Shown here: in pieces, positions 56,524 to 64,000 of the stretch
Layout of the letters: each line of letters starts with the position of its first letter
Position numbering within the stretch: position 1 is the first letter of the stretch
DNA from: JACCZX01 sp963807155
GTDB taxonomy: Bacteria > Pseudomonadota > Gammaproteobacteria > Burkholderiales > Burkholderiaceae_F
DNA: 64,000 nt
NCBI GenBank assembly: GCA_963807155.1
Contig: CAWEAZ010000031.1
Span: forward strand, 310,001 to 374,000
Direction of reading: 5' to 3'
Made by a program: the position numbers and the translations under genes
The notes under the pieces: generated by a model
Databases searched by the model: none
What the model was told of the DNA's origin: nothing
The model's input: only the letters and a program-made list of their open reading frames with translations

Positions 56524-58211
56524 TTCCGTTCCAAAGGTGCACACGATCGCGGCCCGCGTGCTTGGCGGCGTACAACGACTCATCGGCGCGCCGCACGAGC
56601 TCGCTCGAGTCGCCGAAATCCGAGGATTCACACAGCCCGATACTCATCGTGACATGCAGCGTCGGGTCGAACTCCGCCCACGACGAACTGCGAACCGCGT
56701 CGATCAAACGATCCACCACCGCCATCGCTGCGCCGCCCTCGCTATCGGCCAATAGCAACGCAAACTCGTCGCCGCCCAACCGGGCCGCAAAATCCGTATC
56801 GCGCAGATTGGCGCGGATCACGTTGCCGAGCTGGCGCAGGACCGCGTCGCCGGTCAGATGCGACAGTCGATCGTTGATCTGTTTGAAGCCGTCGATGTCG
56901 GCAACGACGAGACCGAAGCGCAGCGTGCCGGCGCGTGCGCGCGCGCACCAGCTCTCCAGCTCCTTCGTGAACGATCTACGGTTGGCCAGGCCGGTCAATT
57001 CATCTTCCAGCGCTAGGCGCTCGAGGCGAGAGCGCGATTGTTCGAGGTCGCGCGTCTTCTGGTGCAGCGCCGCTGCTTGAGTCCGCAGTTTTTGCAGCTC
57101 GGCACGTGCCTCGTGCAAGCGCGCGCGCTGCGTGCTGAGCCGGCCGTCGAGCCGCGTCTTGACTTCGACGTAACGCTTGTGGTGATACAGCGCGAGCTGG
57201 AAATCGGCGCGCGCCTCGTACAGCGCGGATAGCCGTTCGTGCGAATCCGCGGGTCGACGCAGGTCGCCCAACTCCTCGGCTTGCATCAGCGCCGGACCCA
57301 GGATGGCAAGCCCTTCGTGTTCGCGGCCGGCACCTACGAGGTGATAGCCGAGCTCCAAGTCGGGCGTGCACCTCGCGCGAACGGAAGCCGCTGTGCGCTG
57401 CTTCGGTCACGGCTGCGTTCAAATCCGTCAGGCCTTCGCTGAACTTGCCCAGCCAACAGCGTGCGGCGCCCTGCTGCGTGCGAGCGGCAATCGCTGTCGA
57501 TCGATCGCTGGAACCCGATAAAAGCTCGAGCGCAATGACGAAATGATCTTCGGCATCGGCCATGCAACGCATCACGACGTTGCCGTCTCCTGCCAGCGCA
57601 GCCCGCAACCCTTCGTTGGCATCGACCAGCCCGTGGTGCAGTACCACCATGCCCTCGTCGGCAGTTGATCCGGACGGCAACTCCAGCGAGGCTTTCAGCG
57701 AGTCGCGGGCCGCGTCGAAGTCGCCGAGCATCATGTGCACCGTCGATTGATGCACCAGCGCGAGCCTTACGCCGGCGTGATCTTGATGCTGTCGCGCGAC
57801 TTTTTGCACTTCGGCGAAGCCATCGAGCGCCTCGCCATACTCGCCCAGCTCGCAACATGCAGTCGATAACAAAATGTTGACCCGACACTGCGCCGCGATA
57901 TCGTCCTGCGCGCGATAGACCTGTTCGGCCTGTGACAGTTGCCGTGTCGCACCCGACCAGTCGCCGACCTGCATCAGCGCCGACCCGGCGACGAAATGCG
58001 CGCGTGCCATTAACGCCTCTGCGGTGCGTGCGCGCGCCACACTTTGTGCACGCAGCGCAAACACGACTGCGTCGTGCGGCTCGGTATTGATCAGTTTCTC
58101 GGCGCGCTCGATCAACGCGTAGGGATCGATCTGATCCGACGCGCGGCGTGCGGCCTGGTCGTGCGCGGCGTCTGCACCTTGCAATGGCACCGGCTCGCTC
58201 GGACGATTCAT
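56516..58211 (-). CDS. TPR-GGDEF diguanylate cyclase, frameshift near 57356
   Basis: 564 residues when one base near 57356 is removed. The N-terminal half is a helical TPR-like array (CELGEYGEALDGFAEVQKVA and similar repeats). A coiled coil (LHEARAELQKLRTQAAALHQ) leads to a GGDEF domain with DELTGLANRRSF, VVADIDGFKQIND and an intact RLGGDEFALL. RDTD five residues before GGDEF fits the inhibitory I-site (RxxD). No transmembrane segment, so it is probably cytosolic. ATG 58211 overlaps the ATP-grasp stop and its end overlaps the alpha-E start, so it is embedded in the Anbu operon. Confidence 0.9.
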
Positions 58212-59655
58212 CGCTCGAGCACCCAGGTGTCCTTGGTGCCTCCGCCTTGCGAGGAGTTGACGACCAGCGATCCCTCACGCAGGGCCACGCGGCACAAGCC
58301 GCCCGGCACGGTGACAACGTCCTTGCCGGACAGCACGTACGGGCGCAGATCGATGTGGCGCGGTGCCATTCCCGATTCGACATACGTCGGACATGTCGAT
58401 AGCGCCAGTGTCGGCTGTGCAATGTAGTTTTCAGGCTTGGCGCGCAAACGCGCCGAAAATTCCTGGCGCTCCTCGCGCGTCGACGCCGGCCCAACCAGCA
58501 TGCCGTAGCCGCCGGCGCCGTGCACTTCCTTCACAACCAGCTCGTCCAGGTGGGCTAGCGTGTACTCCAACTGCTCCGGTTCGCGGCAAACGTGCGTCGG
58601 AACATTCGACAGAATCGGTTTCTCACCGAGGTAGAAGTCGATCATCTCGGGCACGTATGGGTAGATCGATTTATCGTCCGCAATTCCGGTGCCGATTGCA
58701 TTGGCCAGCGTGACCTTTCCAGCGCGGTACACCGACAGCAGTCCCGCCACTCCGAGTGTCGAGTCTGCCCGGAACGCACGCGGATCGAGGAAATCATCGT
58801 CGATGCGACGATAGATCACATCGACCCGCTGCGGACCGCGCGTGGTGCGCATGAACACGTGGTTGTCCTGCACGAACAAATCCTGCCCCTCTACCAGCTC
58901 GATGCCCATTTGCTGCGCCAAAAACGCATGCTCGAAATACGCCGAGTTGTACATGCCGGGCGTCAAAAGGATTACCGTTGGATCGTCAACGCCGAGCGGC
59001 GCCACGGACCGAAGATTTTCGAGCAGCACGTCCGGATAATGCGCGACTGGCGCCACGCGGTTCCGCGCAAATAGATCGGAAAACAGCCGCATCATCATCT
59101 TGCGGTTTTCCAGCATGTAGGAGACACCGCTCGGGCACGCGCAGGTTGTCCTCGAGGACGAAGTACTCGCCCGTTCCAGCTGCGCCGGATGTCCGCACGA
59201 CATCAATTCCAGCCACATGCGCGTAGATGTCGCCCGTGACGTCGACTCCTCGCATTTCCGGCCGATACTGCGAGTTGCGCAAAATCTGTTCCGCGGGAAG
59301 CTTTCCCGCGCGCAATATGTCTTGGTCGTGATACACGTCGCGCAGAAACATGTTGAGCGCGCGCACTCTCTGTCTCAGGCCGGCTTCGAGCTTCTTCCAT
59401 TCGGCAGCAGGAATGATGCGTGGCACGACGTCAAACGGAATCAGGCGCTCGGTGGCTTCGCCGTTACTTTTGTCGTCTTTCTCGCCGTAGACGGCAAACG
59501 TAACGCCGACCCTCCGGAATACGAGGTCGGCTTCGGCACGCTTGAACTGCATTGCGTCCGGGTGTCTGCTCCGACAGCCAGCGTTCGAACTCGCGATAAT
59601 GCGCGCGCACACGATCACTGCCGTCGTACATCTCGTCGAACGCTTTTCGCTGCAT
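58208..59655 (-). CDS. Circularly permuted ATP-grasp protein, two frameshifts (59559 and 59132)
   Basis: Three frames join to 481 residues. From ATG 59655: MQRKAFDEMYDGSDRVRAHY up to WLSEQTP; then MQFKRAEADLVFRRVGVTFA to VLEDNLRVP; then SGVSYMLENRKMMMRLFSDL to the C-terminus with VVKEVHGAGGYGML and SQGGGTKDTWVLE. One extra base sits at each junction. This is the COG2308 circularly permuted ATP-grasp, predicted to form peptide-like bonds with ATP. It is the first gene of the Anbu operon, 28 bases past the comEC stop. Confidence 0.9.
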
Positions 59656-59683
59656 CGCCCCAAGCCCTGCCCCAACGGGCAGT

Positions 59684-62180
59684 TTAGCGGCCAGCCAACG
59701 GCTCGGGCGGTCCCGGAATTGCGTCGGGCGCGGAGGCGTCGGGCTCCGGTATGCCACTACCGGGGTCAGGGCTACGCGATGCTGTCGGTGGTCGGTTATG
59801 CCAGTAACGCGCCTGTGTTTCGCGCGACGAAGACACCGTACTTGCTCCATCGACCGCGAAGCGCCATTGCAGTGCGCCCGAGTAGTCGGTTCGAAAAAAT
59901 TGAATCCTTCTTGCGTGATAGCGAGCAATAACCTCCGCGTCGGGATGCCGGAAACGATTCCGATAGCCTGCCTGCGCGACCGCCGATGTGGCTCCCAACG
60001 TATCGAGCAGCAAGGGGCTGGACGAGCTGCGGCTGCCGTGATGCGGCACCGCCAGCCAATCGGCACGCAGCGTGGGTTCGCGCGCGACCATCGCGGACTC
60101 GTCAGCCAGCGGCACATCGCCCGTCAGCAGCAGGCGCGTGGCACCGGAAGTGATCAGTACAACGCAGCTCATCGAGTTTGTCGGACGCTTGGCTTCGTAA
60201 TCCGCAAGCGCGGGGTGCAGCACTGCGAACCTCAGCGTCCCTACGCTCCATTGCATGCCGGCCGCGCATCGCTCTGCGTCGATACGCGCGTTGAGTGCCG
60301 GATGCCCGAGGACGATTGAAGATATAACGCGATCCACCGGCACCGCTCGCAGTATCGATGCCGCTCCGCCTGAATGATCGTTATCCAGATGCGAGACGAT
60401 CAAGCCGTCGAGCTTCCCGATCCCTCGATGCCTCAGGTACGGCAAGATCAATCGTTCACCCGCGTCGGTATCAGCGGAGTAGCGGGGGCCTGCGTCATAA
60501 AGCCACACGTGCTGTTTGGTTTCAACCAGCAGCGCGGATCCTTGGCCGACGTCGAGTGCCGTCACCCACACCTCGTTCTCTGCGGCGCGCACTGCCGGCC
60601 ATACGAACATCGGAAGTATCGCTACGGCGCCCACCGCACGTAGCGGCCACCCCGGCGGAGCTAACACCCAGATCACGCCGATTACCGCCAGGACGACCAG
60701 CGCCAGCGGCGGAGTCGCTACCGGCACGTTGGCCCACGCGAACGACGCAGCCCACTCGAGCAACGCGGCCACGATCGCAAAGACCGCGTCGGCGGCACCG
60801 AGCACCGGCTCTGCCAGCAACGATAAGGGCGCAGGAAGCAGCGCGAGGGCAGCGCCGAGCAATGCGAGTGGAGTAACCACCCAGCTGACAACAGGAATCG
60901 CCACGGCGTTCGCGAGCGGCGAAACGATTGACAGCTGATGAAACAGCAACACGGTGGCAGGTACCAGCGCGAGTGTCACTGCGATCTGAACGCGCGCGGC
61001 GGCGTGTAGCACAAGACGCAGTCCTGACGAAGCAGAATGCAGCGGCCTGCCCTGCACAACCCAAACGATGGCGGCGACAGCGCCGAATGAAAGCCAGAAA
61101 CCCGGCGCCAGGACGGCCCAAGGATCGATCAGGCAGACCAGCGCAGCGGCGAGCGCCAGCGAAGTCGCAGCCCCGATACGCGAACTGAAGAGCCATGCAA
61201 TACCGACCGTCGCCAGCATGACCACCGTCCGCTGAGCCGGGAACACCCCAACCCGCCAGCAGCGCGTACGAAAACGCCGCGATCAAACCAGCAATCACGG
61301 CGGCGGTTTGCGCAGCTGCGCTCCGAACCAGCACCGGCGAGCGCCGCCATAGCGCGCCAACGCAGAGTCCGACGAGACTCGCGATCATCGTAATGTGCAA
61401 TCCGGAGATACTGACCAGATGGCCGATGCCGGTACGGTTGAACAACGTCCAGTCGGCGTCGCTGATGGCGCGTTGATCGCCGAGCACCAGCGCCAGCAGC
61501 ACCCCACCGTATCGCTTGCCTTCGAGCCTTGGCTGCAGCTGCGCGCGCAAGTTCGAGCGTGCACGCTCGATCGCGTACCGCGGCGCCCACACCATCGCTT
61601 GCACGCGCTTCGCGGGCGGATCATTACGACCCGCACGCACGTAACCGGACGCACGCAAATTTCGCTCGAGCATCCAAGCTTCGAAATCGAATCCGCCGGG
61701 ATTCATCGTGCCGTGCGGACGCTTTAGTCGCACCGTAAGCGCCCATCGCTCACCTGGCTGCACGGCGCCGTCGCTTCCAGGATCGCGGCTGTACCAGCCG
61801 AGTAAAACACGCGACGGCACATGCACACTCGGCGTAACAACTCGCTCGACATCGAACTCGAACCGCACTCCGCGCTCCAGCCTCACCGGCAGGCTGGCAA
61901 CCACACCGACGACGGCAATGTCACGGCCTTCGTCATCGAACGCGAGCTCATCGGCCATGCGCCATGTCGCATGGCCCGCGGCATAGGCAAACCCCAGGCA
62001 ACCGATGGCAATCAGAACTCCGACGCGCGCGAGCCAGCTCGATCTCGACCGCAGCAGCACGAGCAGCATTGTCGCTGCCACGCCGGCAATCAACGCGATG
62101 ATCGGCGGATCGGGCAGCAAAGCCTGCCATTGCAGCGCACAGACACCGATCACGAAGGCGACCAGCGCTGCCGATCTCAT
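59684..62180 (-). CDS. comEC: DNA uptake channel protein ComEC/Rec2, frameshift at 61238
   Basis: 831 residues when one base near 61238 is removed. The N-terminal OB-like domain and membrane segments lead to the Competence domain (HLVSISGLHITMIASLVGL) and the junction GWGVPAQRTVVMLATV. The C-terminal metallo-beta-lactamase domain has LDVGQGSALLVE, SHLDNDHSGGA and VPHHGSRSSSS. It forms the inner-membrane channel and probably degrades one strand during natural transformation. It is divergent from the DUF2062 gene. The C-terminal tail is Pro- and Ser-rich. Confidence 0.93.
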
Positions 62181-62268
62181 ACGACCGGCATCAGCCGCGC
62201 ATCGGGCTTGCTGTCATCCAACAAGTCTACGCAGCGAAAGCGTACGAGACAGGCCCTAAACTCGACCC

Positions 62269-62820
62269 ATGCCCCGCAAATTTTTTCGCAAGGTCATGCC
62301 CAACGTCGACAAGGTGCGCGAAATGAAAGCGCTCTCGATGTTCGGCGACACCTTGTTTCACCCGGCGCTCTGGCACCTGAATCGTCGCTCTGCTGCCGGT
62401 GGTGTCGCGGTCGGGTTGTTTTGCGGATTGATTCCGGGTCCGCTGCAAATGCTTGGTTCGGCGATCGCGTGTGTTTTCTTCCGCGTGAACCTGCCGTTGG
62501 CGCTCGTCACGACCCTCTATACGAACCCGTTCACGATCGTACCGCTGTACCTGCTCGCCTACGAGATCGGTGGATTTACTCTCGGCGCCCGCGGCTTCTC
62601 TACGCCGCCCGCGCTCCCCGAGTGGGAATGGGCGCACATGATTGGCTCGATGCAGGCGATGAGCCGGTGGATGATGAGCCTCGGCGCACCGCTCGCGGTG
62701 GGACTGCTTCTGCTCGCGTCAATACTCGCGGCGCTCGGGTATGTGACGGTGCGCGGGCTCTGGAGCGTTTATCTCCGGCGCGCGTGGCATGCGCGGCGCC
62801 ATCGCCCGCGCGCCGTCTAG
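62269..62820 (+). CDS. DUF2062 membrane protein
   Basis: 183 residues with a basic N-terminus (MPRKFFRKVMPNVDKVRE), hydrophobic segments including GGVAVGLFCGLIPGPLQMLG, a TLYTNPFTIVPLYLLAYEIG segment and a basic C-terminus. This is the DUF2062 pattern; function unknown. It is regularly found near comEC or lolCDE in Betaproteobacteria. It converges on lolD with seven bases between the stops. The 88-base divergent gap to comEC shows no clear promoter motif. Confidence 0.87.
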   Translation: MPRKFFRKVMPNVDKVREMKALSMFGDTLFHPALWHLNRRSAAGGVAVGLFCGLIPGPLQMLGSAIACVFFRVNLPLALVTTLYTNPFTIVPLYLLAYEIGGFTLGARGFSTPPALPEWEWAHMIGSMQAMSRWMMSLGAPLAVGLLLLASILAALGYVTVRGLWSVYLRRAWHARRHRPRAV

Positions 62821-62827
62821 AACACGT

Positions 62828-63511
62828 TCACGCCGGCGTGAGCCGGCCGTCCTTCAACCGTAACACCCGATCGCAACGGGACGCGAGCTCGGGATCGTGC
62901 GTGACGATCACGACCGCCGTGCGGCTGCTGCGCGCCAGATCGACGAACACGTTGAAGACACCGCGCGCGGTATCTCGATCGAGGTTTCCGGTCGGTTCAT
63001 CGGCCAGCACGCATGCGGGCTTCGTGACGATCGCGCGAGCGATCGCGGTACGTTGGCGCTCGCCACCCGACAGCTCGCCCGGATGGTGCAGCACACGCTC
63101 TCGCAGCCCTACCGCGGCCAGCGTTTCCTTCGCGCTCGCTCGCGCGTCATGCAATTGCTGACGGCGGATCGTCAGCGGCATTGCGACGTTATCCAGAGCG
63201 GTGAACTCGGGTAACAAATGATGGAACTGGTAAATGAAGCCCAGACGCTCGTTGCGCAATCGACCGCGATCGACCTCGCTGAGCTGCGCGACGTCGCGCC
63301 CTTCGATCATCACTTGCCCGCGATCCGCCGCGTCGAGCCCACCGAACACGTGCAGCAGCGTGCTCTTGCCTGACCCCGATGCCCCGACGACTGCGACCAG
63401 TTCGCCCGGCGCCACATCGAGATCGGCGCCGCGCAGCACTTCCACGGCCAGCCCTCCCTCGCGGTAGGCCTTTTCGACTCCACGCGCGCTGAGTACCGCA
63501 CCGTTAGTCAT
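62828..63511 (-). CDS. lolD: Lipoprotein-releasing ABC transporter ATP-binding protein LolD
   Basis: 227 residues from ATG 63511 (MTNGAVLSARGVEKAYREGG) with Walker A GASGSGKSTLLH, Q-loop FIYQFHHLLPEF, signature LSGGERQR and Walker B CVLADEPTGNLD. FHHLLPEFTALDNVAMPL is the LolD-specific stretch. It powers release of outer-membrane lipoproteins from the inner membrane to LolA. It overlaps the lolC/E stop by eight bases. Intact. Confidence 0.95.
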   Translation of the reverse strand: MTNGAVLSARGVEKAYREGGLAVEVLRGADLDVAPGELVAVVGASGSGKSTLLHVFGGLDAADRGQVMIEGRDVAQLSEVDRGRLRNERLGFIYQFHHLLPEFTALDNVAMPLTIRRQQLHDARASAKETLAAVGLRERVLHHPGELSGGERQRTAIARAIVTKPACVLADEPTGNLDRDTARGVFNVFVDLARSSRTAVVIVTHDPELASRCDRVLRLKDGRLTPA

Positions 63512-64000
63512 AGCGCAGAGCCTCGGCCGGCTTGACACGCGACGCGCGCCAGCTTGGATACACCGTCGCTACCAGCGACAACACCATCGAGATCAGAGCG
63601 ATCGGCACAATGTCGCTCGCCCGCGGATCGGACGGCAACGAGCTGATGAAATAAATGTCTTTCGGAATCAGCGGAAAGCCGGCGATGCGCTCGATCGCCG
63701 GAAAAATCGTATCGAGGTTGTTGGCGACGAGTAACCCACTGGCAACTCCTAGCAGCGTGCCGAGTACGCCGATCAATGCTCCCTGCACCATGAACACCAG
63801 CATCACGCTGCCGGGACTGGCACCCAGCGTACGCATGATCGCGATGTCCGATTGCTTTTCCGTAACGGTCATCACCAGCGTTGAGACCAGGTTGAACGCG
63901 GCCACCGCAACGATCAGCGCAAGGATGATGAACATCATGCGCTTCTCGATTTGAACCGCGGAAAAGTAACTTCGATTCTGGCGTCCCCAGTCGCGCACCA
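63504..64000 (-). CDS. Lipoprotein-releasing permease LolC/LolE (5' end outside window)
   Basis: About 165 C-terminal residues of a LolC/E-type permease: the FtsX-like domain with MMFIILALIVAVAAFNLVST, QSDIAIMRTLGASPG and the final transmembrane helix leading to WRASRVKPAEALRYD. The frame runs off the right edge, so the N-terminal and periplasmic parts are not visible. Betaproteobacteria often have one LolC/E gene ahead of lolD, which fits. Whether it is LolC, LolE or LolF cannot be told from this part. Confidence 0.92.
   Translation of the reverse strand, partial: VRDWGRQNRSYFSAVQIEKRMMFIILALIVAVAAFNLVSTLVMTVTEKQSDIAIMRTLGASPGSVMLVFMVQGALIGVLGTLLGVASGLLVANNLDTIFPAIERIAGFPLIPKDIYFISSLPSDPRASDIVPIALISMVLSLVATVYPSWRASRVKPAEALRYD

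Overview
The window is a GC-rich bacterial chromosome segment from a betaproteobacterium, most like the Burkholderiales or a relative. The evidence is gene content and order: priB inside the rpsF-rpsR-rplI operon; a complete rlmN-pilF-rodZ-ispG-hisS-yfgM-bamB-der-hfq-hflX-hflK-hflC-DUF2065-hisZ-purA block; thrS-infC-rpmI-rplT-pheS-pheT-ihfA-merR; alaC-hom-thrC-mobB-moeA-moaD; surE-pcm-nlpD; and comEC beside lolD-lolC/E. Genus cannot be set from the sequence alone. No insertion sequence, prophage, CRISPR array or replication origin was seen. Nearly all genes lie on the minus strand.

Layout. 1-5.9 kb: molybdenum cofactor genes (moaD partial, moeA, mobB) behind threonine synthesis (thrC, hom) and an alanine-type aminotransferase. 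6-9.7 kb: the main plus-strand run (Mth938-like protein, bcp, PIN-PhoH ATPase, ATP-dependent DNA ligase), convergent with a LigD-type polymerase. 9.6-13.9 kb: an accessory stretch (LigD polymerase, DUF3052, a small secreted protein, gluconokinase, VOC remnant, DCC protein, DUF456, DUF47). 13.9-21 kb: dnaB, rplI, rpsR, priB, rpsF, a sirtuin, rlmB and rnr. 21.1-37.5 kb: tRNA-Leu, then the purA-to-ndk housekeeping block. 37.6-42.2 kb: rlmD, a 3'-5' exonuclease, nlpD, pcm, surE and tRNA-Pro. 42.3-52.3 kb: merR, ihfA, pheT, pheS, rplT, rpmI, infC, thrS, tRNA-Val and relA. 52.3-53.6 kb: mtfA and a flavodoxin-like protein on the plus strand. 53.6-59.7 kb: a broken alpha/beta hydrolase, then a compact Anbu operon. 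59.7-64 kb: comEC, DUF2062, lolD and partial lolC/E.

The most interesting biology is at 54.65-59.66 kb. Four overlapping or closely spaced minus-strand genes encode a circularly permuted ATP-grasp enzyme, a TPR-GGDEF protein, an alpha-E protein and an Anbu proteasome-like peptidase. ATP-grasp, alpha-E and Anbu are known companions in a predicted peptide-synthesis or tagging and proteolysis system. A GGDEF enzyme locked between them by overlapping start and stop codons suggests a second-messenger input, and the usual transglutaminase is missing from the window.

A second pattern affects the whole annotation. About 21 conserved genes, several of them essential (thrS, pheT, ispG, surE), are split by single-base indels. 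By my reading 22 are one-base insertions and at most two are deletions. In every case, removing or adding that base makes the gene length a multiple of three. I read this as uncorrected insertion-biased sequencing error and annotate these genes as whole CDSs with the lesion noted. Two of the lesions create a misleading continuous reading frame that joins the exonuclease to RlmD.
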